From an uncultured Lachnospiraceae bacterium (GTDB lineage: Bacteria; Bacillota_A; Clostridia; Lachnospirales; Lachnospiraceae), in the NCBI GenBank assembly GCA_947564305.1, contig CANOBT010000023.1, positions 1 to 50,496 on the forward strand: a stretch of 50,496 nt of DNA, in the 5' to 3' direction. Under the pieces are notes generated by a model. That model worked only from the letters and a program-made list of their open reading frames with translations, ran no database searches and was not told the DNA's origin. This document shows positions 1-8,089 of the stretch, piece by piece. How positions within the stretch are numbered: the stretch's first letter is position 1; every line of letters begins with the position of its first letter. Both the position numbers and the translations under genes were made by a program.

Positions 1-60
1 TAGAAATTTTCAAGGATTGTTGTCTATTGTTTAGTTATCAAGGTTCTTTGCTGTTGTTCT
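1..60 (-). other. Leader of an rRNA operon lying left of the window
   Basis: Read on the minus strand this stretch contains AAAGAACCTTGATAACTAAA, which resembles the conserved sequence just upstream of 16S rRNA genes in Clostridia and Bacilli (the CTTTGAAAACT-like antitermination and processing region). It follows two strong promoters and has no coding content. I infer that a 16S gene starts shortly beyond the left edge, transcribed leftwards. The 16S gene itself is not in view. Confidence 0.6.
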
Positions 61-76
61 CGCTGACAGCTCAATT

Positions 77-105
77 ACTTTACCACATCACCATCAGTTT
101 GTCAA
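77..105 (-). promoter_or_regulatory. rRNA operon promoter P2
   Basis: On the minus strand TTGACA (100-105) is followed after 17 bases by TAAAGT (77-82). The perfect -35 is preceded by an A/T-rich tract that could act as an UP element. It is the promoter nearest the rRNA leader and is very similar to the second copy about 110 bases upstream. Confidence 0.65.
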
Positions 106-186
106 GAACTTTTTTCAAGTTTTTTTTATTTTTCAAATCACTTGAAAATCTTTTATTTTTGCTTACCCTTTCGAGTCAGCCAAAAT

Positions 187-216
187 AGGTTACCACACTT
201 CTGCTTGATTTGTCAA
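187..216 (-). promoter_or_regulatory. rRNA operon promoter P1
   Basis: On the minus strand TTGACA (211-216) is followed after 18 bases by TAACCT (187-192). The sequence in front of the -35 (AAAAAGTTC) matches that in front of the other promoter, and both spacers contain a GTGTGG or GATGTGG block directly before the -10, so the two are probably tandem duplicates. Confidence 0.6.
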
Positions 217-252
217 GAACTTTTTCAAAGTTTTTTCAGAAAATATAGTAAA

Positions 253-342
253 CGGAGAAGGAGGGATTTGAACCCTCGCGCCGCTATCAACGACCTACTC
301 CCTTTCCAGGGGAGCCCCTTCGGCCAGCTTGGGTACTTCTCC
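253..342 (-). tRNA. tRNA-Ser (GGA)
   Basis: The minus strand folds into a class II tRNA of 90 nt. The acceptor stem GGAGAAG/CTTCTCC has discriminator G, the anticodon stem-loop reads CTCCCCTGGAAAGGGAG with anticodon GGA, a long variable arm typical of tRNA-Ser follows, and the T loop is GGTTCAAATCC. CCA is not encoded. It decodes UCC and UCU. It lies directly upstream of the tandem rRNA promoters and has its own promoter. Confidence 0.95.
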
Positions 343-358
343 AAAATGTCCGTCATTT

Positions 359-387
359 AATATACACGATTCTTCCACATTTGTCCA
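359..387 (-). promoter_or_regulatory. Promoter of tRNA-Ser
   Basis: On the minus strand TGGACA (382-387) is separated by 17 bases from TATATT (359-364), 17 bases before the tRNA 5' end. An A/T-rich block lies upstream of the -35. Both spacing and position suit a stable-RNA promoter. Confidence 0.65.
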
Positions 388-438
388 GTACTTTTTTCAT
401 TTATTTTACAATTTCTTTTATTTTTTTTATTTTAGGGC

Positions 439-470
439 TTAAAACGGGCCACCAGCAATGCTGATAGCCC
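439..470 (-). terminator. Terminator of the argS-alaX-CPBP operon
   Basis: The minus strand forms an 11-bp stem (GGGCTATCAGC with GCTGGTGGCCC, including two G-U pairs) and a 3-nt loop, followed by GTTTT. It lies about 45 bases after the CPBP stop codon. The U tract is short. Confidence 0.55.
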
Positions 471-515
471 ATAAATAGATACAAGATTTCTTAAATTTAT
501 ACATCGAAAAGTACC

Positions 516-1433
516 TTATGGCATCCCAAATTCTTTCGGTTTTTCTATCCCCTCCGGCTTTTCATCGATTCTCTGAATCATAACAAATGCAGTTGCACCA
601 AAAAATGCACAGGCTACAACCGTAACAGCAAGTCGAATAAATGCCGTACACATCCACGCAAGTGCTCCCGTCTCTGTAAGAATCAGTGAGGTCATATTGG
701 CTGTAATGTGCAGCAAAACCGCGGCCTTGAGAGAACCATATTTTTCATAAACATATGCCAGAAGCAGCCCCAACCCAACTGCATAGAGAAGTTGAACCAG
801 ATTGCCATGGGTAAAACCAAACAATAATGAGATGCTTACAGCAGCCGGTAAAAATCCCATCATCTCCCGGCAACGTTTAAAGAGGAGTCCTCTGAAAATT
901 AATTCCTCTGAAATGGGGATAATAATTCCCAGACAAATCACCTGAACAGGAAATGGCGGAGAGTAAAAGGTCGCTGATGCGTTTTGATACCCCTCACTCA
1001 CAAATGCCAGGTTTGACATCACAATCAAAAGATTGCCTCCTACGCAGACTGCAATCCCCAATATCACGGTCCAAATATATTTCTGCAGTGGCGCCTTTTT
1101 ATTGATTGGAAGGTGCAGTATAACCTCTAATTTTCTATCTCTGTGAAATAGCATCGCCATAACCGGAATCGTACACAATGCAGCAATCGCAAGCATCTGA
1201 ACCTGGTACTGTGCTGCCGTTTCCAACATCGTAGACTGCATCTGCATCGCTGCCTTGCTGATTTCTTCATTGGTCATAGAATCTTTCCAGGCCACAGACT
1301 GGATCATCTCGGGCATAGAAAAAACAACCATTACCAGGGCGGCAACCATGGCTGCCGCCCATTCAATTCCCCAATATAAAAGAAACGGCCCGAACAGATG
1401 CCAGAATTTGTTTTTTCTCGGAGTGCTATTCAT
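516..1433 (-). CDS. CPBP family intramembrane metalloprotease
   Basis: A 305-residue polytopic membrane protein with about seven or eight hydrophobic segments. The CPBP (Rce1/Abi type) motifs are visible: EELIFR at residues 176-181 holds the catalytic glutamates and arginine, and FGFTHGN around 205-211 supplies the metal-binding histidine. Family members are putative zinc proteases cleaving within the membrane, some linked to bacteriocin self-immunity; the substrate here is unknown. The start overlaps the end of the upstream editing-protein gene by 8 bases, with GGAG eight bases before the ATG, so translation is probably coupled. It is the last gene of an argS-led operon. Confidence 0.88.
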   Translation of the reverse strand: MNSTPRKNKFWHLFGPFLLYWGIEWAAAMVAALVMVVFSMPEMIQSVAWKDSMTNEEISKAAMQMQSTMLETAAQYQVQMLAIAALCTIPVMAMLFHRDRKLEVILHLPINKKAPLQKYIWTVILGIAVCVGGNLLIVMSNLAFVSEGYQNASATFYSPPFPVQVICLGIIIPISEELIFRGLLFKRCREMMGFLPAAVSISLLFGFTHGNLVQLLYAVGLGLLLAYVYEKYGSLKAAVLLHITANMTSLILTETGALAWMCTAFIRLAVTVVACAFFGATAFVMIQRIDEKPEGIEKPKEFGMP

Positions 1434-2610
1434 CCTTCCATCTCCTCACTTTCTCCTGCAGCCATATCCTGATTGCTTCCTCGTTTCCTTCCAAAGCGCC
1501 TTGTGCCATCTCTGGTTTTCCACCGCCCCTGCCTGCAAAAGCAGCATTCATATCTTTTGACAGTTTCCGCATATCCAGATATTTACTTCCAATTACATAG
1601 CGATACCCCTGCTCGGTATTTCCACTGAATACAGCACACAATTCATGTCCTCTTTCCAACACCAGATTCATCAGGAGTCTAGGGCTTTCGCCTTCCAGTG
1701 TCGGCTCAAACAGGCATACCACATCCCCCTGACCATCTGTTTCTCTGGCTTTGTACTGTAACATTTCTTTCTGCTGCTCCGCCAACCGCTGCTTAAGTTG
1801 TCCACATTCCTCCCTTACATGGTCCACCGACTCTGCCACCTCATCCTCCTTGGCACAAAGAGCCGCACAGATATGCTTCACAGAAGCAGACTTCTTACTA
1901 TAATCCGCAAGAGCCCGAAATCCGCAGAGCATTGTAACCCGTACACCACCCTTATAGCGCTGTACGTTGGTCAGCTTAATGATACCTATTTCCCCGGTTC
2001 GCTTTACATGAGGTGCACAGCATGCACACACATCATATCCCGGAATTGTCACGATACGTACCTGTCCCTCAATCTCTATCTTGCTGCGATAATCTAATGT
2101 CAAGAGCTCCTCTTTCGTGGGATAGGTAACTTGGACTTCTAAATTGTTTACTACTGCTTCATTTGCCTTGTATTCGATTTCCTGCAATTGTGCTTTCGTA
2201 ATTTCACCACTGAAATCCATGGTACAATCTTCACTGCCCAGATGGAATCCCACATTGTTATAACCGAACGTTCTGTGTACAAGCCCAGACACAATATGCT
2301 CCCCGGTGTGCTGCTGCATTTTCATAAAGCGAGCATTCCAGTCAATACTACCGGCCACAGGGCTCCCCACCGGAATGGGCTTATCTGTAACATGCCAAAT
2401 CTTTCCATCGGATTCCTGCACGTCCGCAATCCGGATTTTATCAGAATCCAACTCCAACCACCCTGTATCCGAATATTGCCCGCCTCCCTCTGGAAAGAAG
2501 GCTGTCCGATCAAGAATTACACGATATTGCTCTCCATCTGAAACACATGACTCCACCCGTGCACAGAATGTCTGCATATGACTGTCCTGATAAAATAATT
2601 TTTCTGTCAT
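1426..2610 (-). CDS. Alanyl-tRNA editing protein, AlaX-L type
   Basis: A 394-residue stand-alone relative of the AlaRS editing domain. These proteins hydrolyse mischarged Ser- or Gly-tRNA(Ala) in trans. An N-terminal beta-barrel region (about 1-90) is followed by the zinc-binding editing core with HTGEH at 101-105 and CCAPH ending at His201. A coiled linker near 255-290 follows, then a C-terminal DHHA1-like domain with the GRGGGKPEMAQG signature near 363-374. Length and the DHHA1 domain place it in the long (AlaX-L) class. It starts 9 bases after argS ends, so the two are very likely co-transcribed. Specificity for Ser against Gly cannot be read from the sequence. Confidence 0.92.
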   Translation of the reverse strand: MTEKLFYQDSHMQTFCARVESCVSDGEQYRVILDRTAFFPEGGGQYSDTGWLELDSDKIRIADVQESDGKIWHVTDKPIPVGSPVAGSIDWNARFMKMQQHTGEHIVSGLVHRTFGYNNVGFHLGSEDCTMDFSGEITKAQLQEIEYKANEAVVNNLEVQVTYPTKEELLTLDYRSKIEIEGQVRIVTIPGYDVCACCAPHVKRTGEIGIIKLTNVQRYKGGVRVTMLCGFRALADYSKKSASVKHICAALCAKEDEVAESVDHVREECGQLKQRLAEQQKEMLQYKARETDGQGDVVCLFEPTLEGESPRLLMNLVLERGHELCAVFSGNTEQGYRYVIGSKYLDMRKLSKDMNAAFAGRGGGKPEMAQGALEGNEEAIRIWLQEKVRRWKDE

Positions 2611-2619
2611 TCCCCTGGT

Positions 2620-4386
2620 CTACATCCTTTCCGGCGCCTCAAATCCAAGAAGGTCTATACAAGTCTCCAACACCTGCTTTGTCAGCTTCAAAAGTGCAAT
2701 ATATCCCGCTTTTTTCTCTGCATCTTCCTCAGCTAATATCCTTGTTTCATGATAAAATTTATTAAACGCATTTGCTACATCATAGATATAAGCACAAATT
2801 TTATGCGGTGCGATTTCCTCATATACAGTGTCTATCATCTCGTTAAATTTTGCTGTCTCCAGCATGAGTGCCTTCTCGCACTCTTTGCACGCCTCCTGGA
2901 TAAGAAGCCCCTCTGTATGATTTCCGCTTTCTTCATATTTATTGAGAATGGATTTGATACGGACAATCGTATATAAAATATATGGTCCTGTATTTCCTTC
3001 AAAAGAAGTAAACCTGTCCACATCAAATATATAATCTTTAGATGCCTGGTTGGACAAATCTCCATACTTGACAGCGGCAAGTCCTACGATTTTCGCCGTT
3101 TCCTCCGCTTCCTCTGTCTCCACAGTCCGGTTGTCCATAATCTTTTTGAGCATCTCCTCTTCAATCTCACGGAGCAGATTTTCCAGCCGCATGACGCCGC
3201 CTTCCCGTGTCTTAAAAGGCTTTCCGTCTTTTCCATTCATGGTGCCGAATCCCAGGAACTTTAATTCCAACTCCGGCCGCACAATCCCTGTTTTCTTCGC
3301 ACAGCGGAATACTTGTACAAAATGGAGTTCCTGCCGCTTATCCACTACATAGATAATCTTGTCAGGAGAATACAGTTTTTCCCGTTCTACCAAAGTAGCA
3401 AGGTCTGTTGTATCATACAAAGCGGCCCCGTCTGATTTCAGAATCATACAAGGCGGCACTGCCTTATTATCGTTCTCCTCCGCCACATCCACAACCAGGG
3501 CGCCTTCATCATAATGTGCAAACCCTTTTTCCTTCAGCATTTCCACCATTTCCGGAATATATTTCTGTACGTCTGCCTCCCCTTTCCAAAGGTCAAAATC
3601 CACCTTGAGGACTCCATAGTTCTTTTTCAAGTCTGCCACAGAAACGTTCATAATATGCTGCCAGATTGCACGGTACCCCCTGTGTCCGCTCTGCAGAAGA
3701 TAGGTTGCGTGTAATGCTTTTTCCCGATATTCTTCATGCTCCTTTGCATAGGCACTGGCAGTAGGATAGATTTCTTCCAGTTCCCCGATTGTAAATGGCG
3801 CTTCCTTTGGATACTCTCCGGCAAACTCTTCATCAAAATAAGGCAATTCTGGCTTACGCGCCTCCAATTCCGTAATAATCAATCCCATCTGGTATCCCCA
3901 GTCTCCCAAATGGATATCTCCAATCACCTTGTTTCCTTTGTATCGAATAATCCGTTTTACACTCTCTCCAATGATTGCAGAACGCAGATGCCCTACATGT
4001 AATGGCTTCGCCACATTCGGTCCGCCATAATCAATCATAATCGTTTGAGGTTCTTTCTCCCTCTCTACTCCCAGATTCTCTGCCTGGGCCATCTCATTTA
4101 AAAATCCAGCCACAAACACCGGATTCACTTTCAGATTAATAAAACCTGGACGTACCGCTTCTGCCGAACACAGACATTCACTCCCCTGCAGATGCGCAAC
4201 AACATCCTCCGCAATCATAAGCGGCGCCTTTTTGTATGTCTTCGCAGCCGCCATCGCTCCGTTACACTGATATTCACACAAGTCCGGCCGGTTCGATAAG
4301 GTCACCTTTGCATAGGCCGCATCATAACCTGCTGTCTGAAACGCCTGTTCCATCTCCACTGTTATAAGATTCAGCAATGTCTTCAC
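2620..4386 (-). CDS. argS: Arginyl-tRNA synthetase
   Basis: A class I synthetase that charges tRNA-Arg with arginine in the cytoplasm. The N-terminal Add-1 domain (1-115) precedes the catalytic core with GGPNVAKPLHVGH, whose HIGH-type motif is at 130-133; the C-terminal anticodon-binding domain ends in the usual FGLEAPERM-like tail. I chose the GTG at 4386, giving 588 residues starting MKTLLNLIT, because it matches the family start and has GGAG upstream. The longer GTG at 4434 would lie at or before the likely transcription start. This gene heads the operon with alaX and the CPBP protease. Confidence 0.95.
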   Translation of the reverse strand: MKTLLNLITVEMEQAFQTAGYDAAYAKVTLSNRPDLCEYQCNGAMAAAKTYKKAPLMIAEDVVAHLQGSECLCSAEAVRPGFINLKVNPVFVAGFLNEMAQAENLGVEREKEPQTIMIDYGGPNVAKPLHVGHLRSAIIGESVKRIIRYKGNKVIGDIHLGDWGYQMGLIITELEARKPELPYFDEEFAGEYPKEAPFTIGELEEIYPTASAYAKEHEEYREKALHATYLLQSGHRGYRAIWQHIMNVSVADLKKNYGVLKVDFDLWKGEADVQKYIPEMVEMLKEKGFAHYDEGALVVDVAEENDNKAVPPCMILKSDGAALYDTTDLATLVEREKLYSPDKIIYVVDKRQELHFVQVFRCAKKTGIVRPELELKFLGFGTMNGKDGKPFKTREGGVMRLENLLREIEEEMLKKIMDNRTVETEEAEETAKIVGLAAVKYGDLSNQASKDYIFDVDRFTSFEGNTGPYILYTIVRIKSILNKYEESGNHTEGLLIQEACKECEKALMLETAKFNEMIDTVYEEIAPHKICAYIYDVANAFNKFYHETRILAEEDAEKKAGYIALLKLTKQVLETCIDLLGFEAPERM

Positions 4387-4424
4387 GTTATTCACTCTCC
4401 ATATTTTTTCTCTTTTCTTTTGCC

Positions 4425-4453
4425 ATTTTATCACCTATAATGATTTCTAGCAA
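4425..4453 (-). promoter_or_regulatory. Candidate argS promoter
   Basis: On the minus strand TTGCTA (4448-4453) and TAAAAT (4425-4430) are 17 bases apart. Transcription would begin near 4418, leaving a short leader before the GTG at 4386. On the opposite strand TATAAT at 4435-4440, with a poor -35, could serve nfo, so the region is a divergent promoter. Confidence 0.45.
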
Positions 4454-4537
4454 GTATTCCGCAAAAGAAAGATTCTTAAAGAAAGGACGTCATGATTCAC
4501 GTTCCCTGGACGCGGACCATAACGAAAGGATTCTATT

Positions 4538-5437
4538 ATGTTAAAAATTGGTTCTCATGTTGGGATGAGCGGCAAGGAAATGCTGCTGGGTTCTGCAAAG
4601 GAGGCTGTCTCTTATGGTGCAAATACATTTATGTTTTATACGGGTGCCCCGCAGAATACCAAAAGAAAAGATGTAGACGAGTTAAATATCGAACCGGCCT
4701 GGGTGTATATGAAAGAACACGGTATTGACGAGATTATCGTTCATGCTCCCTATATCATCAATCTGGGCAATTCCGTGAAGCCTGAGACCTTCCAGCTTGG
4801 AGTCGAATTTCTGGAAAAGGAGCTACAGCGCACCATTGCCTGTGGAAGCCATCTTCTCATTCTTCATCCGGGTGCACATGTAGGAGCCGGCACAGAGGCA
4901 GGCATTGCTCAAATAGTCAAAGGTTTAAATGAGGTTCTGACTAAGGATACTGATTGTTGTATTGCATTGGAAACCATGGCCGGAAAAGGCTCTGAAATCG
5001 GACGTACATTTGAAGAACTGTCCCGCATCTATGAGGGAGTCACCTATAATGAAAAATTGCGTGTCTGTTTTGACACCTGCCACACAAGCGACAGTGGATA
5101 TGATATCATTCACTATTTTGATGATGTCATGGAACAGTTTGATAGAACCTTAGGAAAAGAACAGATTGCAGTCTTTCATATTAATGACAGCAAGAACCTC
5201 CCCAGCGCCGCCAAGGACCGTCATGCCAACATCGGATTCGGAGAAATCGGGTTTGACGCGCTCTGTCAGATTGTCCATCATCCAGACTTTGAGCAGATAC
5301 CAAAAATCCTGGAGACACCTTATGTCCCTGACACTGAAAATCCGAAGAAATCTTATGCACCTTATAAATATGAGATTGAAATGTTGAGAAAACAAAAATT
5401 TGACCCAGATTTGCTAGAAAAGATACGCCTGCAGTAA
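4538..5437 (+). CDS. nfo: Deoxyribonuclease IV (AP endonuclease, Nfo)
   Basis: A 299-residue TIM-barrel zinc enzyme of base-excision repair that cuts DNA 5' to abasic sites. It begins [12 protein letters not shown], the usual family start. Metal-binding segments typical of endonuclease IV are present: [46 protein letters not shown] and [12 protein letters not shown]. The last part, ILETPYVPD, also fits. Length is normal for the bacterial family. It is monocistronic and divergent from argS; AAAGG lies 8 bases before the ATG. In a spore former it would help repair DNA during outgrowth. Confidence 0.96.
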   Translation: MLKIGSHVGMSGKEMLLGSAKEAVSYGANTFMFYTGAPQNTKRKDVDELNIEPAWVYMKEHGIDEIIVHAPYIINLGNSVKPETFQLGVEFLEKELQRTIACGSHLLILHPGAHVGAGTEAGIAQIVKGLNEVLTKDTDCCIALETMAGKGSEIGRTFEELSRIYEGVTYNEKLRVCFDTCHTSDSGYDIIHYFDDVMEQFDRTLGKEQIAVFHINDSKNLPSAAKDRHANIGFGEIGFDALCQIVHHPDFEQIPKILETPYVPDTENPKKSYAPYKYEIEMLRKQKFDPDLLEKIRLQ

Positions 5438-5462
5438 ACCACGTTTCAAGGTATAAAAAAGA

Positions 5463-5534
5463 CACGTCTGGGCGGGATCGAACCGCCGCACCTGCCTCCG
5501 GAGGGCAGTGCTCTATCCACTGAGCTACAGACGT
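5463..5534 (-). tRNA. tRNA-Arg (CCG)
   Basis: The minus strand gives a 72-nt cloverleaf: acceptor ACGTCTG/CAGACGT with discriminator G, D arm GCTCAGTGGATAGAGC, anticodon stem CTGCC/GGCAG around loop CTCCGGA (anticodon CCG), and T arm GGCGGTTCGATCCCGCC. CCA is not encoded. Two further bases could extend the acceptor pairing. It reads CGG codons. Confidence 0.93.
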
Positions 5535-5542
5535 GTATCACA

Positions 5543-5580
5543 TGCGCTCAAGAAAATGTAGCAACATTCTCCTGAACGCA
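5543..5580 (-). other. 17-bp hairpin just upstream of tRNA-Arg
   Basis: On the minus strand TGCGTTCAGGAGAATGT pairs with ACATTTTCTTGAGCGCA (17 pairs, three of them G-U) around a 4-nt loop. There is no U tract after it, so it is a poor intrinsic terminator for the upstream DUF5688 gene. It may be an RNA-processing element of a tRNA precursor. Confidence 0.45.
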
Positions 5581-5586
5581 TTTGTT

Positions 5587-5615
5587 ATCGTAACATAAAT
5601 TTCATCAAAAGTAAA
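5587..5615 (-). promoter_or_regulatory. Weak candidate promoter of tRNA-Arg
   Basis: On the minus strand TTTACT (5610-5615) and TACGAT (5587-5592) are 17 bases apart, between the DUF5688 stop and the tRNA. Both hexamers are imperfect. If used, the 38-base hairpin would be at the 5' end of the tRNA precursor. Confidence 0.3.
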
Positions 5616-5635
5616 GAGTGAATTTTTACTGTTTT

Positions 5636-6562
5636 CTAACAGTTTATATATTTCCTCATAGTCAGCCTTCTTGCCTTTCTTTCATAAATGTACGCATGAT
5701 TACTTAAAATCTCTTCCTCTTCTACCTGTGTCTCGTTAATATCCATCACCATTGCATCCATCTCGTCCGGTTCCATTCCCTTTGATTCCGGCACCAACAC
5801 CACCTCATGTATACTGCTGGGCAGCACATAATAGTCGTCATCCAAAATTTTCCCTGCCATATCAAGAACCTCCGGATAAGCGATACACGCAGCTCCCAGA
5901 CTTCGAATTGGGTTTGACAGCACATACATGAAATCCCCATCTGACTCCTGTGCTTCCTCCAGAAGATTTTTCCTTCCTCCGGATGCGGAATGCAAAATCT
6001 CATCGACCGCCTGCTGCATGGTAAAGAGTTGCGCCGGAAGCAGCCTTTTCGCATTCTCACATGCCAGTGAAAAAAGCTCTTCTTTTTTCACATTCCAGCT
6101 TTCCAGATGCTGATTGCACACTGTCATTGTGGCTGTTCCCTGTTGGTTCACATCTAAAAGTGCATAAAACACAATACTCAAATCCAGTAGTTCCATGTGA
6201 GGGATATTTTCTAATAAGTCTTTGTTCTTCTCCGTATGGATTAGTTTAAATACAATCTTATCCCGAATCGACTCATAATGTTCAATCCTTGATGCATTCC
6301 AGGATTTATCACACCGGATGGTTTTATAAAAATTCAGGATATCCTCCACAATATCATCCATTGATTCCCCTTCCGAAAAACGCTCATAGAACTCTTCCAG
6401 ATAAATCGTTGGTGAAATATTGATTCCGGGCGCCTCCAGGAGCATCCCCTTTTTTACTTTACCGTTATTTTTGACCGTCGTATACAGACTTGCCGTAACA
6501 CCTCCCTCTAGTTTCCGATTCATTTTCTTTTCTATCGCGCATATAAATTCCTGATATTCCAT
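5636..6562 (-). CDS. DUF5688-like protein
   Basis: A soluble protein of 308 residues with no signal peptide or membrane segment. It resembles the DUF5688 family, which is common in Lachnospiraceae and has no known function. The N-terminus (MEYQEFICAIEKKMNR) and the block ISPTIYLEEFYERF are the parts I recognise. The C-terminal half is acidic and carries a likely zincin-unlike region with no obvious catalytic motif; it contains VLPSSIHEVVLVPE, typical of the family. The start was chosen at the ATG preceded by AGGAG at 4 bases, not the ATG 19 codons upstream. It stands alone between two unrelated units. Confidence 0.7.
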   Translation of the reverse strand: MEYQEFICAIEKKMNRKLEGGVTASLYTTVKNNGKVKKGMLLEAPGINISPTIYLEEFYERFSEGESMDDIVEDILNFYKTIRCDKSWNASRIEHYESIRDKIVFKLIHTEKNKDLLENIPHMELLDLSIVFYALLDVNQQGTATMTVCNQHLESWNVKKEELFSLACENAKRLLPAQLFTMQQAVDEILHSASGGRKNLLEEAQESDGDFMYVLSNPIRSLGAACIAYPEVLDMAGKILDDDYYVLPSSIHEVVLVPESKGMEPDEMDAMVMDINETQVEEEEILSNHAYIYERKARRLTMRKYINC

Positions 6563-6658
6563 TCTTCTCCTTTCTGCGCATCCATCTGAAATTAAAATGA
6601 GAAAGCTGACACTGAACATGTGTCTCAGAAATTGATTTGAAAAATATTTGGTGTTTCG

Positions 6659-6687
6659 ATTATAATAGATTGGTGCAAAAAAAGCAA
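6659..6687 (-). promoter_or_regulatory. Promoter of the DUF5688 gene
   Basis: On the minus strand TTGCTT (6682-6687) is 17 bases from a consensus TATAAT (6659-6664). The leader to the chosen start codon is about 90 nt. Confidence 0.6.
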
Positions 6688-6767
6688 CAACTTTTTATAG
6701 AAAATCACTAAATGAAACTCCCAAAAGAAAGAGGTAAATTGTATAGCCTCAATTTAAACAGATAAAA

Positions 6768-6824
6768 GGCAAAACAAAAGCATCCGGTTCTGTCAAAACA
6801 AGTTTCAACAAAAACCAGATGCTT
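6768..6824 (-). terminator. Terminator of the guaB-efp operon
   Basis: On the minus strand AAGCATCTGGTT (6813-6824) pairs with AACCGGATGCTT (6778-6789), with one mismatch, around a 23-base loop that can pair further. TTGTTTTG follows. It is about 85 bases after the efp stop. Confidence 0.7.
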
Positions 6825-6908
6825 GAAACGTCAAATATCATGCAGAAGTCTATATACATGCAGACATGTACTCTTGGCTCACTGCTTTACATAAATTTAC
6901 AAATCTGT

Positions 6909-7466
6909 TTATACTCTGGACAGATATTCCCCTGTACGTGTATCAATCTTCAGTACATCTCCAGTCTCCACAAACAATGGCACCATAACCGTAGCACCAG
7001 TCTCAACTGTAGCAGGTTTCGTAGCACCCTGAGCGGTATCACCCTTGAATCCTGGTTCTGTCTCTGTGATTGCCAGTTCTACAAACAAAGGAGGTTCTAC
7101 AGAAAATACATTTCCTTTGTGAGAACAAATTTTTACATTCTCATTCTCCTTCACAAACTTCAGCGCATCTCCAACCACCTCAGAATTCAATGCAATCTGG
7201 TCATAAGTCTCTACATCCATGAAATTGTACAAATCCCCATCCTGATACAGATACTGCATTTCCTTTCTGTCGATATGAGCCTTAGGGAACTTTTCAGTAG
7301 GACGGAATGTCTTCTCCACAACACCCCCACTGATGATATTTTTTAATTTGGTCCTGACGAATGCCGCACCTTTCCCCGGCTTTACATGCTGGAATTCCAA
7401 AATCTGATAGATATTTCCTTCAATCTCAACGGTAACACCATTTTTAAATTCTCCTGCTGCGATCAT
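6909..7466 (-). CDS. efp: Elongation factor P
   Basis: A 185-residue translation factor that binds between the P and E sites and relieves ribosome stalling at polyproline. It has the KOW-like N-terminal domain with the loop VKPGKGAAF, whose tip lysine is Lys32, followed by two OB-type domains; [17 protein letters not shown] and the end [11 protein letters not shown] are classic. The start is the ATG with GGAGG 7 bases upstream; an upstream in-frame start would add 19 unlikely residues. It ends a guaB-led gene cluster but probably also has its own promoter. No lysine-modifying partner gene (EpmA/EpmB) is in the window. Confidence 0.97.
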   Translation of the reverse strand: MIAAGEFKNGVTVEIEGNIYQILEFQHVKPGKGAAFVRTKLKNIISGGVVEKTFRPTEKFPKAHIDRKEMQYLYQDGDLYNFMDVETYDQIALNSEVVGDALKFVKENENVKICSHKGNVFSVEPPLFVELAITETEPGFKGDTAQGATKPATVETGATVMVPLFVETGDVLKIDTRTGEYLSRV

Positions 7467-7532
7467 TTGTAATCCTCCTTCAATCGCGCGAACCCGCGCA
7501 TAATTGTAACCATAAGCAGTCAACTGTCTATC

Positions 7533-7561
7533 ATTCTATAATAGTTTCCTGGTTTTTTCAA
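7533..7561 (-). promoter_or_regulatory. Candidate internal promoter of efp
   Basis: On the minus strand TTGAAA (7556-7561) and TAGAAT (7533-7538) are 17 bases apart, overlapping the end of yqeG. The leader contains a GC-rich hairpin (GCGCG-GGTT-CGCGC near 7488-7500) close to the ribosome-binding site. Confidence 0.45.
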
Positions 7562-8073
7562 CCTTTTTTTGTCAAGCGACGCGTACTGCGCATATAAAAG
7601 TACAGCACAATCCTCTCCAGATAGCGTTTCAACACAATCTGTATCTCCTCTTTCGGATAGATTGGCTTCACAAGAATATTACGGATTCCAGTACGTTTTG
7701 CGCCCCAGACATCCGTAAATAGCTGGTCTCCTACAAAAATCGTATTCGTCTTGTCGGTCCCCATAATCTCCATCGCACGGATATAATTCTTCTTAGATGG
7801 CTTATGAGCATTGTAAATATAGTTCGTCCCGATTTCCGCATTAAATAACTTCACACGGAATTCTTGATTATTGGAAATGAGACACGTAGAAAATCCCATC
7901 GCATGCAATTGATAAAACAATTTTTTTGCCCTCTCATCCGCAGGCGCACCATGAGGAACCAGCGTGTTATCAATGTCAAATATCACCCCCCGGTATCCCT
8001 CCATATACAATTTTTCAAACGGAATGATATATGTAGATGCCACATAATCATCCGGAAAAAACATATCAAACAA
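7558..8073 (-). CDS. yqeG: YqeG family HAD-type phosphatase
   Basis: A 171-residue HAD IIIA phosphatase. Motif I, DIDNTLVPHG, carries the nucleophile and acid aspartates; motif II lies in CLISNNQ; the lysine of motif III is in HKPSKKN; motif IV is FVGDQLFTDVWGAKRTG. YqeG is widespread in Firmicutes, often near shikimate or ribosome-linked genes, with an unsettled substrate. The start is TTG, which has GGGGAGG 8 bases upstream and makes the N-terminus (LFDMFFPDDYV) line up with relatives; the ATG three codons later is too close. It begins 16 bases after the shikimate kinase fusion. Confidence 0.9.
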   Translation of the reverse strand: MFDMFFPDDYVASTYIIPFEKLYMEGYRGVIFDIDNTLVPHGAPADERAKKLFYQLHAMGFSTCLISNNQEFRVKLFNAEIGTNYIYNAHKPSKKNYIRAMEIMGTDKTNTIFVGDQLFTDVWGAKRTGIRNILVKPIYPKEEIQIVLKRYLERIVLYFYMRSTRRLTKKG

Positions 8074-8089
8074 GATTCATGCCTCCCCA

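Noticed and set aside
142..360. 72-codon plus-strand reading frame over the promoter region and tRNA-Ser
   Set aside because: It runs across a tRNA and the rRNA promoters, has no ribosome-binding site, and the tRNA explains the sequence.
2620..2900. T-box leader for argS or other synthetase genes
   Set aside because: No TGGTACCGCG-like sequence was recognised on either strand near the synthetase or elsewhere.
4384..4434. Longer argS start at GTG 4434
   Set aside because: The extra 16 residues do not resemble ArgRS and the likely promoter -10 lies inside them.
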